Part shown: positions 21,681-33,314 of the stretch, one piece after another
How the letters are laid out: the number at the start of each line of letters is the position of its first letter
How positions within the stretch are numbered: the first letter of the stretch is position 1
Assembly (NCBI RefSeq): GCF_027595985.1
Contig: NC_073302.1
Coordinates: forward strand, 10,356,966-10,420,965
DNA from: Sorex araneus
Taxonomy: Eukaryota > Chordata > Mammalia > Eulipotyphla > Soricidae
DNA length: 64,000 bases
Direction: 5' to 3'
Translations under genes and position numbers: made by a program
The notes under the pieces: model-generated
Databases searched by the model: none
The model's input: only the letters and a program-made list of their open reading frames with translations
Told to the model about the DNA's origin: nothing

Positions 21681-24600
21681 ATGGCACAAAGCTCCACGAC
21701 AATAATCACTCTCAACGTCAATGGTCTAAACACACCTATCAAGAGACAGAGTGGCAAAGAAGATTCAGTAACTGAACCCAGCATTCTGCTGCCTACAAGA
21801 AACACGTCTGAATGGTCAGAGCAAACACAGACTCAAATTCAAAGGATAGAAAACAATTCTTCAAGCAAACAACTCCTAAAAAAAGCCATGGTGGCCATAC
21901 TAGTATCGGACAATATAGATTTCAGGCTGAAAAAGATTAGAAGGGACAGTGAAGGCCATTTCTTACTAGTCAAGGGATACATACAGCAGGAAGAACTCAC
22001 ACTCCTAAACATATATGCACCTACTGAGGGACCAACGAAATACTTAAAACAACTGCTAACAGATTTGAAAGAGAACATCGCTAGCAACACAATAGTAGTT
22101 AGAGACTTCAACACTGCCTTATCACCTTCGGATAGATCAACAAGATCAAAACTCAGTAAGGAAACACTGGCCTTGAAGGAAAAAATAGAAGAGAGAGGGC
22201 TAATAGTTCTATATAGGGCTTTGCATGCCATAAAAAAGAATACACATTCTTTTCCAGTGCACACAGATCATTCTCCAAAATAGATCATACGCTGGGCCAC
22301 AAAGCATACCTCCATAGAATCAGGAAGATAGAAATTGTATCAACTATCTTCTCAAATCATGATGTACTGAAGATAGAAAGTAATCATGCACAGACACTGA
22401 AGACCAAACCATACACCTGGAAATTAAACAACTCAATGTTGAGCAATGAGTGGGTCAGGAAGGAAACAAAGGAAGAAATCAAAAGGTACCTAGAAACAAA
22501 TGAGAATGAAGACAGAGCTACCAGAACCTGTGGGACACAACTAAAGTCGTATTAAGGGGAAAATTCATAGCTCTGCAAGCTATTAATCTCAGGAAGGAAG
22601 AAAGGGCCCACATAAATAACCTAGCCTCACAGCTCAAGACTTAGAAAAGGACCAAAAAAAGCAGCCCAAACCAGGCAGAAGGAAAGAAATAATAAAACTT
22701 AGAGCAGAAATCAATGATATGGAAACCCAAAAAATAATCCAAAAGATCAATGAATCTAAGAGCTGGTTCTTTCAGAAAATAAATAGGATTGGTAAACCAC
22801 TAGCAAGACTCACAAAGAAAGAGAGAGAGAGAACTCTAATAAACCGAATCAGAAATGAAAGAGGGGAACATCATAACAGAAACCAGAGAAATTCAAAAGA
22901 TCATCAGAGACTACTTCGAAAGTCTGTACACCACGAAACAAGAGAATCTAAAAGAAATGGATAAATTCTTGGATTCTCATAGCCTTGCAAGGCTGAACCA
23001 AGATAATTTGGAATACCTGAATAGACCCATTACTATCAAGGAAATCAAAACTGTAATCAAATGTCCACCCAGAAACAAAAGTTCAGGTCCAGATGGATTC
23101 ACTAGTGAATTCTTCCAAACATTTAAAGAGGACCGATTGTCAGTTTTTCTCAAGCTCTTCCAGGAAATCGAGGAAACAGAAACACTCCCAGACAGTTTCT
23201 ATGTGGCACATATCACCCTAATACCAAAAGAAAAAAGAGACACCACAAAAAAGAAAACTACAGGCCGATATCTCTGATGAATACAGATGCAAAGATTCAC
23301 AACAAAATATTAGCGAGTAGAATCCAGCAACTCATCAAAAAGATCATACACCACGACCAAGCGGGATTCATCCTGGGGATGGTTCAATATTCAGAAGTCA
23401 ATCAACATAATCCACCATATCAACAAAAGAAAAGATAAAAACCATATGATCACATCAATAGATACAGAGAAAGCATTTGACAAGATCCAGCACCCATTCA
23501 TTATGAAAACGCTCACCAAAATGGGCATAGAAGGGAACTTCCTCAGTACAGTCAAAACCATCTACCACAAGCCTATAGCAAACATTTTCCTCAATGGGAA
23601 AAAACTAAGGGCCTTCCCTCTAAGATCAGGGACAAGGCAAGGATGCCCACTTTCACCACTTCTGTTCAATATAGTACTGGAATTACTTGCAATAGCAATT
23701 AGGCAAGAAAAAGACATTAAGGGAATCCAGATAGGAAAGGAAGAAATCAAGCTCTCACTATTCACAGATGATATGATATTATATTTAGAAAACCCCAAAG
23801 CCTCTACCAAGAAACTCCTCGAAACAATAGACTTGTATAGTCAAGTCGCAGACTATAAAATTAATACTCAAAAGTCCATGGAGTTCCTATATGCAAATAA
23901 TGAGAGAGAAGAAAATGATATGCAAAAAGCAACCCCGTTCACAATCATGCCTCAGAAAATTAAGTACCTCAGAATCAACTTAACTAAGGAGGTGAAGGAC
24001 CTGTACAGAGAAAATTACAAACGTTACTTCACGAAATAAAAGAGGACATGAGGAAATGGAAGCACATCCCCTGTTCATGGATTGGGAGAATTAACATTGT
24101 CAAAATGGCAATACTCCCCAAAGCATTATACAGATTCAATGAGATCCCTACAAGGATACCCATGACATTCTTCAAGGAAGTGTACCAAATACTGCTAAAA
24201 TTCATATGAAACAACAAACCCCCACGAATAGCTAAAGCAATTTTGGGGGAAAAGAAGATAGGAGGCATCACCTTCCCCAACCTCAAGCTCTACTACAAAG
24301 CGGTAATAATTAAAGGTGCATGGTTCTGGAACAAAGGCAGAGCAGTAGACCAATGGAACAGGGTAGAATAGCCTTACACACAACCTCAAGTATATGATCA
24401 TCTAATCTTTGATAAGGGAGCAATAAATATAAAGTGGAGCAAAGAAAGCCTCTTTAACAAATGGTGCTGACAACACTGGACAGCTATATGCAAAAAAAAT
24501 GGGTTCAGACTTATACCTAACACCATGCACAAAAGTCAGATCAAAATGGATTAAAGACCCCAACATTAGACCAGAATCCATAAGGTACAATGAAGACAAG

Positions 24601-25482
24601 GTCGGCAAAACCCTCCACGACATTGAACCTACAGGTATCTTCAAAGAGGCCTCACCACTGACCAGGCAAGTGGAAACAGAGATAAACAAATGGGACAATC
24701 TTAAACTGAGAAGCTTCTGTACCTCAAAAGGTACAGTGACCAGAATACAAAGACAGTAGAATGGGAAAGGATATTCACCCAATACCCATCGGTTAAGGGG
24801 TTGATATCAAGGATTTACTAGGCACTGGTTAAGCTCCACAAGAAGAAAACATCCAACTGCATCAGAAAATGGGGCAATAAAATGAACAGAAACTTTCTCA
24901 AGGAAGAAATCCAAATGGCTAAAAGACATATGAAAAAATGCTCTTCATTACTAATCATCAGGGAGATGCAGATCAAAACAACAATAAGATACCATCTCAT
25001 ACCACAGAGACTGGCCCACATCCAAAAGAACAAAAGTGACCACTGTTGGAGCAGATATGGGGAGAAAGAGACTCCTTCACTGCTGGTGGGAATGCCGACT
25101 GGTTCAGCCCTTTTGGAAAACAGTATGGATGCTTCTCAAAAAATTAGAAATTGAGCTCCCATTTGACCCAGCAATACCACTTCTGGGAATATATCCAAGA
25201 GATGCAAAAAAGTATAGTAAAAGTGACATCTGCACCTATATGTTCATTGCAGCACTGTTTACAATAGCCAGAATCTGGACAAAACCTCCGTGCCCAAGAA
25301 CAGAGGACTGGTTAAATAAACTTTGGTACATCTACACAATGAAATACTATGCAGCTGTTAGAAAAGATGAAGTCATGAAATTTGCATATAGGTGGATCAA
25401 CATGGAAAGTATCATGTTAAGTGAAATGAGTCAGGAAGAGAGGGACAGACATAAAAAGACTGCACTCATTTGTGGAATATAA
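21681..25482 (+). pseudogene. L1 ORF2 (endonuclease-reverse transcriptase), broken
   Basis: Endonuclease start MAQSSTTIITLNVNGLN; the EN motif [13 protein letters not shown] has lost the Gly of GDFN. The last EN motif reads SNHDVL, where the other copy and the family suggest SDH. RT domain: [36 protein letters not shown], and FTDDMILYL (the catalytic DD kept). The C-terminal 148 residues (25036-25482) are open. Frame shifts or stops occur near 21780, 22283, 22965, 23277, 24039, 24760 and others. Confidence 0.9.
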
Positions 25483-25973
25483 AGTAACAGAGACAAGAAT
25501 AGTCAAGGTAAGTTCCAGGAGGACTATTCCACAGCTTCTAGCTGGCCTCACATGCTAGGTGAAGAAGCAGCTCTGATAGAGAAGGGATCACCAAGCAAAG
25601 GGTGCTAAGTCGGCCCACTAAGGATTGGAGATACGGGCTAAAAATAGACTATAGACCTAACATGATGCCTACTTAACACCTCTGTAGCAAACCACAACAC
25701 CCACAATAGAGAGTGAGCAAATGGAAATTCCCTGCCACAGAGGAAGGGTGGGGTGAAGGAGACAGGGTGGGGGTGGTGGGAGCGATGCTGGGACCATTGA
25801 TGGTGGAAAATGGGCACTGGTAGAGGGATTGGTACCTGAACATTGTATGACTGAAACATAAGTATAAAAACTAGTAAGTCTGTAACTTTGTCTCACAGTG
25901 ATTAACTAATAAAATTTAAAAAAAGGAATAAATAAATAAATAAATAAAATTTAATTTGTTCCATACAGACATT

Positions 25974-28191
25974 GTTACTTGTCACTTGTCATCTCGTTGC
26001 TCATTAATTTGCTTGAGCGGGCGCCAGTAACTTCTCCCTGCCACGTGCTGGTTGAGCCCAATGGTGTCTGCTCACTCCAGGAACACGAAGAGCCTCAAAC
26101 CATTCATTTAGGTTCTTGATGAAGACGTCTGATGATCCCATAGGTTTTTTTTGACACCCCATGGAATCCAGTCAGTAACAGCTCTAGTCCAGTGGTTGTC
26201 TCTAAATTGCATTAGGTGTCCAGCCCATCTGATTTTCTACATCTTGGCAAATGAGAGAGCATCCCTGATTCTTGATTGTCGATGAAGGTCAGATCTCTGG
26301 ATTTCTTCTCTCACATGAGTGAAATATGATACTCCAAGCATAGCTCTTTTGATTCCTCTTTGGGAGACCCAAATAGCGTTGTCATCCTGTTTTCATAGGG
26401 CCCAGGTTTCTGAGGCATATGTTGGTGCAGGAAGAACGGTGGAGTCGAAAAGATGTGCCCAGAGCTGAAGGTTCTTCGTCCTCTTAACCACTTATTTGAC
26501 GCTCTTGAAGGCGTTCCATGCCATTCTCTTCCTCCTGTGCAGCTCAGGTGCCAGGTCACTTGTCATGTTGAGTTCTTGACCTAGGTACACATAACTACTG
26601 CATTCGGAGATGTTCATTCCATTGAGATCAAATGGAATAACAGGAGCTAGTCCATTTTTCATGAACATTGTCTTCGTGAGATTCAGCTGCAGTCTGACCT
26701 TTACACACTCAGGGTCAAAGGCAGTCAGCATTAGTGCCGCTTGGCTGATATTTGGTGTTATTAGAACAATGTCATCAGTAAAGTGGAGGTGGTGTAGTTG
26801 CCAACTATCTATCTTCACTCCAGTTCCTTCCCATTCCAGTCATTACATGACATTCTCGAGGGTTACTGAAGAGTTTTGGTGAAATGGTATCACCCTGCCG
26901 AACCCCTCTCTTTACTTTGATGATCACTTCTTTGTAAAATGGTGAGATCCTGGTGGTGAATTTGTAATACAGCTCATGGAGTATCCTGTTGTATTAAGTT
27001 TGAACGCCCATATTTGCTAGAGCTTTTATGACCACTTCAGTCTCAACAGAATCAAAGGCCTTCTTTAAATCAATGAACTTTAGACAGAGTGGCATCGTGA
27101 ACACTCCCAAAACCTCAATGAGCTTGGTCACCGTGTGGATATGGTCAATCGTGCTGAATCCTTTTCAGAAGCCGGTTTGCTTGCCTGGTTGTCCTTCATC
27201 TAGTGTTCTGCCAATCCTATTCAGGATGACTCGAGTGAATAACTTATAGATAACTTGTAGATGATCGACAACAGGCAGATAGTAAGATAGTTGCCGATGT
27301 CAAGGATGTCTCCCTTCTTGTACAACAGAATGGTCCTGCTGGTTTTCCATTGAGATGAAACCTTGCATTCAGACGGGTAGCATGTGAAGAGCCAAGCCAG
27401 TGCATTGACGAGTACTGGGGGCAGATTCTTCAGGTGTTCAGGTCTGACCTTGTCTGGACCGGGTGCTTTATACTTCTTTACCGACAATATGGCATGTCAT
27501 ATTTCGGAAGGGAGAACACTGGGAATGACATATCCAACTGCAGACTTTGTTATGTGGACAGGTGGACGCGGCTATCAAAGAGATTCGAGTAGAAGTCATG
27601 GATAACCTTTTCCACTGCCCTTCTGGAAGATGTGGTATATACATCAGGATGTCAGAAGGCAGTCATCCTGGTCTTATAGTTGGCGAAGGACAGGTGGATT
27701 TTGAGAATACTTTTCCCGGCTTCTGCCACATCGGCCAACACTGCTGCTCTTCTCTCTTTGAGATCTTCCTTTATCACTTCTCTGCACAGCTTTATGAGCT
27801 CAGATGTTAGCTTGTGATTGCCTGAGGCTCATGCCAGACCACATTGGCACATGAGCTCAAGAGTTTCCAAAGACAGATGACTTTATGTGGCTTTCTCTCT
27901 CTCTGCATTCCTCGCACAATCAAGGAGGTGCTGAACCAGTCGATTGTATTCCTCATAGATATTGTCAATGATGGCATCTTCCCATATTGCTGGAATAGAG
28001 CCAAAGAGCTCCCATATGATGGTCGTTCTGGGAGTTCTCTTCTTAAACTTTGCAGTCCTTTCTCCCTGCTCTGTGAAGTAGAATTTCACATGAAGGAGAT
28101 GGAGGTCTGATCCCATTTGGAATTTTGGACAACAGCTACACCAGTCAGGAAAAACCATCGATTGAATATGATCGGTCAATTTTGTTAAGAT
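25974..28191 (-). mobile_element. RTE-clade LINE, 5'-truncated, 2.2 kb, arm-1 specific
   Basis: On the minus strand it encodes, in several frames: the end of the endonuclease domain (DWCSCCPKFQMGSD), PRTTIIWELF, APGPDKVRPEHLKNLPPVLV, SQWKTSRTILLYKKGDI, and HHLHFTDDIVLITPNISQA (catalytic DD kept). It continues LNLTKTMFMKNG and APELHRRKRMAWNAFKSVK. The 3' end is the RTE tail ending in ACAAGTGACAAGTAAC. AGACATT occurs on both sides (25967-25973 and 28192-28198). Arm 2 has the empty site at about 50817 (minus-strand TAGACATTAAATTA). Confidence 0.93.
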
Positions 28192-28292
28192 AGACATTAA
28201 ATTATTTAATTATTCTTAGCTATTTTATTCTTTGTGTACAGTTGCAAATGAATTATTTTATAAAATTTTCTTTTAAAAGTTCATTATTTGTG

Positions 28293-29373
28293 CAGTCTGC
28301 GTCTCCCGAGTTTCTGAAGTCACTCCCTGCTCGCCCTGCGCACCCCGTCTCCCGAACCGGCTTGTAACTGCGCACGTCCATCAGGTACAAGGACCATCCC
28401 TCGGCCACGCCCTCCCGTCCCCCCCATCAACAGGAAGACACTGGGGGCGTGGCCTGTGTCTTAGTGGGCGTGGTCTAAAAGTGGGCGTGGCCACCTCTCA
28501 GAGCGGCCAACGCTAACGCGGCCGAAGTTATTCTTTGCTACCTCAGCTCAATCGGTACTGTGTATTCCTTTGAAAACTCACTTCTGGGATCTCAAACACT
28601 TACGCAAAATAGCCATTAGCTTAGGCTGACAGTATAAAAGCTATCAGTGAATAAGGGAAGTTTAGCACAATCGGAGCCCCTTCTTCCCACAAAAAGGAAG
28701 AGGAATAAATAACTACAAGGTTCCAACTCTACACTTCCGTGACAATATGAAGAAACAGCGAAAATCCCCTCCACGAAGAGAGGGAGAAGAAAAGATACTA
28801 GAAACCTCAAAAGAGTCTCCCAACATCTACGACCTCTCAGATAAACAATTCAGAGAGGAAATCTGGAGGAGACTCGACCTACTCCAAGCAACTATGGAAC
28901 AGACATCCAATAAATTAAGGGAGGAGATGAATGAAGCGCTGGAACGGTCTACCAAGAAAATACAGGAAGAAATGAGAGCAGAAATGAGAGCAGAAATTTC
29001 AAACCTTCGAACGGAAGTCTCACAAATAAAGCAATCGGTAGATGAAATAAAAATCTCACTAGATGCCCTCAACAGCAGAATGACTACAGCCGAAGACAGA
29101 ATCAGCGAGCTTGAGGATGAGCTGCAGAAAGCTTACAGACAGCAACAAATAATGGCCAAAGACCTCAAAATGGCTATAGAGCGAATCAGAGCCCTGGGGG
29201 ATGACTTCAAGAGGAACAACATAAGAATCATTGGAGTACCAGAACCACAGGGAAGTAACCCCAATGAAAAAAACATAGTCAAAGACATCATTACTAAGAA
29301 ATTCCCAGAGCTGGAGAAGGCAGGCGTCCAGATACAAGAAGTCCGAAGAGTGCCAGCAAAAAGAGACCCAAAT
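28293..29373 (+). mobile_element. L1, 3'-truncated (5' UTR plus most of ORF1), arm-1 specific
   Basis: Begins with a 5' UTR containing three GGGCGTGG motifs (about 28444-28492), then ORF1 from 28747. It stops inside ORF1 at GACCCAAATAAAAG. There is no ORF2, 3' UTR or poly(A). An exact 18-bp duplication, AAAAGTTCATTATTTGTG, flanks it (28275-28292 and 29374-29391). The left flank TTTT/AAAAG fits an L1 endonuclease cut. Arm 2 has the unoccupied site at about 50735. Confidence 0.93.
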
Positions 29374-29430
29374 AAAAGTTCATTATTTGTGTACATGAAT
29401 GAACTATTTTACATATATATTTCTTCATAA
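28747..29430 (+). pseudogene. L1 ORF1p, C-terminally truncated open frame
   Basis: A 227-codon frame, uninterrupted. About 209 codons are L1 ORF1: MKKQRKSPPR start, long coiled coil (about 30-150), and the RRM core NNIRIIGVPEPQGSN. It then runs into flanking DNA (SLFVYMNELFYIYISS). The C-terminal domain is missing, so nucleic-acid chaperone function is unlikely. It is the best-preserved ORF1 in the window. Confidence 0.85.
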
Positions 29431-29930
29431 TTTATTAAATTTAGGTATGTACTGTGATTTATAATAGTCTTAATAGCAATGTTCCAGGGATACATGTTTC
29501 CACACCACACCCCAAACCAGTGTCATTGAACCACCATCTCTAGATCCTCTCTCATCCGTTCTCACCAGACCCACCTCGTAGTCAATTCACTTCTTCTGAA
29601 TTGCAGCTAGATTACCAGGATCTGTTACCACTGATCATTTTAAAGATTCTGTTATTGTGTATAACTTTACTTCAAATAAGAGCGGAATCATTTGCTATTT
29701 GTCTTGTCTTTGACTTACTCTCTATTATGATACCCTGTATTTCCATTCAAGTCTAATAACCTGCAAGATTTCATTGTTTCTCATAGCTGACTAGTATTCC
29801 ATTGGGTATACATAGGATAGATTCTTTTTCACTCATATGTTCTCAGATTTTGGGTGGCTTCCATATATTGGTGACTGTGTATAGCACTGCAATAAACTTT
29901 GAAGGGCAAGATTAAGGTTTACGCAGTCAC
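29425..29930 (-). mobile_element. Old L1 3' end
   Basis: Antisense, diverged: CTGACTAGTATTCCATTGGG, TTTTGGGTGGCTTCCATATA, GTATAGCACTGCAATAAAC. The part up to about 29740 is shared with arm 2 (49690-50011). Confidence 0.65.
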
Positions 29931-29939
29931 TTTCACAAC

Positions 29940-30250
29940 AGTGCAGCTGAGACTTAAGTCAAATAAATATGTATGCCCAGGAATAAATATTACTTTGGAG
30001 TGAATTAACTCCCATGTTACATAGCATAGCATCAACTGTCTTCCTGTGTCTTTATAAAAAGGACATTGCTAAATAAACCATGCAAGTGACATAAAGAAAA
30101 GAGAAAATTTATTATAATTATAATTATTATTATTAGTGCCTGCTGGAATTGCTTCTGTCTCAATTGCACTGCTGTGGGAGTGATCAGTAAACCTTAAGCT
30201 CCCTGCAGGAGCAGCAAGGACAACCCAGTGTTATCCAACATCGAGCTCTA
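29940..30250 (+). repeat. Dispersed repeat, unclassified (second copy at 5260-5650)
   Basis: See the co-linear match to 5490-5640. It lies inside the segment present only in arm 1. A short TTATAATTATTATTATTA tract sits at about 30110-30140. Confidence 0.5.
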
Positions 30251-30805
30251 TTCTTTTGGCAAATAGTTTGAGTCAAGTTGTTTCTTGAGATAATATCAGG
30301 AAGAGTTATGACATGTTTTTCTTGATTTGCTCTCTGGATTTGAGACAAATATCAAGGTCTTTAATCCATTTAAAATTAATTCTCGGCATGGTAGAGAAGG
30401 ATACTGATTCTCTTTAATTTTTTTAATGCAGCCATCCTGTTGTCCCATTTGTTGAAGAGGCCCTCCTACATCCTTATCATATACCTAGCAAATTTTGCAA
30501 AGATATTAAGGATATAATCCATTTACTTTCCTTTGCTTTTGCATTCTTTTAACTTCTCATGGCATTTTTATCAAGTCAATTAATGTTCAAGATCATGTTA
30601 TATTATCTCCACTATTTTGAGCTTTTAACCAGCCTTTTATGATTGATTTGTGGTTTTATCAGTATGGAAAATTTGCCTGATTTGAGTTCACTTCTCTTAT
30701 ATTTATTGAGAATTGTTTTGTGTTCCAATATAGGATTTATCTTGGTGACTATTCCATAAACCGATGAAAAGACGGTGTATTCCTTTGCTTAATTTAATGC
30801 ACATG

Positions 30806-30965
30806 GAATTGGCCACGCTAGGTGATGCTCCAGGCCTGCTCTTGAATCTGTGCTCTGGAGTGTCCCCTGATAGTACTTCAGAGAACATATATGTGCCAAA
30901 GTTCAAACCTAGGTCAGCTGTCTGCAAATCAAGGTCTAACCCCTGTTTTATCTCTTATTCCAAAC
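30806..30965 (-). mobile_element. SINE type b, old
   Basis: ATCTGTGCTCTGGAGTGTCC, TTCAAACCTAGGTCAGCTGT, TAACCCCTGTTTTATCTCTT. Confidence 0.65.
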
Positions 30966-30989
30966 AGTTGTTTTTATTTGTTTTCATTT

Positions 30990-31145
30990 TGAACACACCA
31001 GTAATGTTCTGGGGCTGATCCCAGGCTGAGGGCTCAGGGAATCAGTCTTGATGGTACTCATTGGACCATTTGGGGTGCTGGGAATTGAACCCAGCTCAGC
31101 TACATGAAGGCAAGCACCTAATCAGCTGTACTACCAGTCTGGTCC
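30990..31145 (-). mobile_element. SINE type b, old
   Basis: GGACCATTTGGGGTGCTGGG, AATTGAACCCAGCTCAGCTA (B box), TGTACTACCAGTCTGGTCC (head). Confidence 0.8.
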
Positions 31146-31727
31146 CTAGTCTTATTTTTTAAATAAAAACTTATTGACGTGACTTTGGTAGCAAGAGAAT
31201 AAATTCTTATATGCTTATGTTATATTATTTTAGAGAAAATAATATGAACTGGAAATTATTAGCTTTGTCCACCATCAAAGCGCCATTTTTTGATGAAATG
31301 TTCTGCCTCAATAGTCTATCCATTTAATATGTTAGTAATATCTCTTTAATGCATCAGTAAGATCATTATTTTCTTGTTAAGTTTCTTATGGATTATTAAT
31401 CCATTGTTGTAAATGTGTTTAAAATTTCTTGTTTTTGTAATGCTATATTAACCTCAATGTAGGCCAATAATTGTTTATTTTGTGCTCCAATAATGGTTAC
31501 ATTTATTTTAATAATCTATATGTGGATTGCACATTTTAAATTACCTTTTTTTCATAACTTTCTCTTGCTCCCATGTTGTGCTGAAAGTTTATCTTATGAT
31601 ATAGTTTCTTTTGCTTTTCTGTCTTTATCATTGACTTTGTAGATTTTTCACTTCTCACCTTTCCCCTTTCACTGAGTCTATGATTGTTTATAGAACTGTA
31701 GTTTCTTTGTTGTAAATAGCATATAGC

Positions 31728-31790
31728 TTGCCTCTCTCTCTCTCATTCTCTCTCTTTTTCTCACTCTCTTTCTCACTCTCTTTGGTTTTG
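31728..31790. repeat. (CT)n-rich simple repeat
   Basis: CTCTCTCTCTCATTCTCTCT followed by further CT-rich units, adjoining the tail side of the next SINE. Confidence 0.85.
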
Positions 31791-31942
31791 GCACACCCAG
31801 CTATGGTAGAGACTTACTCTTGGCTCTGTGCTTTGGGTAATTCCAGGTACTGCTGGAATATTGTAGTCTGGCTGGGAATCAAACCCAGGTCAGATGCATG
31901 CAAAGCAAGCTCCCCACTCACTGTAACATTGTTCTGAACAGA
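31788..31942 (-). mobile_element. SINE type b
   Basis: GGCACACCCAGCTATGGTAG, AATCAAACCCAGGTCAGATG (B box), ACTGTAACATTGTTCTGAAC at the head side. Confidence 0.8.
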
Positions 31943-33314
31943 GAGAAGCACTTTTAAAATTACAATGTTTTGTGATTGTTATGCTCTTAAGAGCTCTTTT
32001 AGCTATACAGTTGTTGTTAAAATATCATAAATATGTAATTTTCAATGATCTGTTTTCACTCTAGACTATATTGTAACTTTATATTAGTTACTAGTTCATA
32101 TAGTGTCATTACACAGTTTTGTCCCCTAAGTGTCCCTCAAAAATTTGTCTTCATTCATTCTTGCAGGTAATTTCATTTCTGAACAGCTCAGAGTGGCCTT
32201 TCTAACTCAGACCATAGTCTTAATTATCACTCACTTGTGCCAACTTGTACAATTTTGAGTGATTGTTTTGGATTGTTTTGTAGAGAGTATCTGTGTTAAT
32301 GTTTGAAAGTGATGCACGAAGAGAGAGAACTTTTGTTTAAATGATTAGAATGAAAGTAAAAACCAAAATTCATTAGAAAGGAGAGAAAAACAATCAAGTA
32401 GGATGCATGGAAACATTTGGTCTCCTGACAATGAGACTCATTTTTTATCTATGTATAAATAATATGAAGACCTGTTATTTATGTATTTAGATGTCTGTGT
32501 ATGAATATACTCACATATATGTCTACATTTTATTTGTGCACATTATTTTTATATTTTACATGTCACATATGTCTGTTATAAAATACAAAAGTTACATTAT
32601 TTATGTAATTTACATATATGTAGATATTTCATAAGAACCTTTCCATCAGAAAGTTATGGATTGTTTTAAATTCTTCTTAATTCATTTCTATACTGTTGTG
32701 TCAAAGCATAAAGAAAGTGTATAAATGTAAAAATCATATCATGTTCAATTTCTAGATATGTAATGCATACATTAGTCACCTGGATCATGACAGAAAACAT
32801 TTCTGACACTCCATCAGAACTAATTGTGAAGAAGTAACTGAAATACTATAACAGAAAGTTTTTAAATTTGCATCCTGAACTTATTTAATAAAAAATTTAG
32901 TTCACTTAAAACTGTACAATTATTGTAGGGGCAATCTCCAGTTCTGGGGCATTGGGGAATCCCAGTTATTCTTAAGTGGGAATGAACCAATAAAAAGTCA
33001 TCTGACAGCAATATAAATTCTGAGGACAGGTATGAATCCATACATAAGAGGAAATGAAAAGCAAACATTAAAATTTATAATGGGAATGTCAGAATAATAT
33101 AAAATTGAAAACATTATTTATGTAAGGAAGACTTGAACAATTTCTTCCCCTTACCAATCAGTCTGGGAAATAAAAATCTGTTTTATGTCAGTGGAGTGGG
33201 ACATGGGAATATCAATCTCTCTGAGATGTGTGTGTAAACAGGTTTATCTGAGCTCTCAGAACATCTATTCTTGCATAATAGCTTCCTTATTCATTTGAAT
33301 ACATATTTCTCATC
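31943..33314. other. 3' flank of the OR at 33315
   Basis: From about 32410 it is the mirror of 48764-49690 in arm 2 (for example TTCTGAGAGCTCAGATAAAC in both, on opposite strands). 31943-32409 has no recognised content and is arm-1 only. Confidence 0.6.

Larger units (their letters stand above)
20319..25945 (+). mobile_element. L1, near full length (5.6 kb), arm-1 specific
   Basis: It has a 5' UTR (20319-20708), ORF1 (from 20709), ORF2 (from 21681), a 3' UTR and an A-rich tail of AAAT repeats. Exact 13-bp duplication AAAATTTAATTTG at 20306-20318 and 25946-25958. Arm 2 carries the uninterrupted site at about 50835. Both ORFs are broken by frame shifts and stops, so the copy is not autonomous. 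The 5' UTR has GGGCGTGGCC/GGGCGTGGTC motifs at about 20434-20476. Confidence 0.95.
30290..31720 (-). mobile_element. Ancient L1 remnant, broken up by SINEs
   Basis: Antisense L1-like phrases such as GGTCTTTAATCCATTTAAAA, CTGTTGTCCCATTTGTTGAAGAG and a few others; highly decayed. Confined to the arm-1-only segment 29741-32409. Confidence 0.5.

Noticed and set aside
25638-25896. Proline/histidine-rich minus-strand frames
   Set aside because: Antisense of the G-rich L1 3' UTR tract; the same pattern appears at every L1 3' end.
20319-25945. Active, autonomous L1
   Set aside because: Both ORFs carry several frame shifts and stops, and an endonuclease active-site residue is changed.
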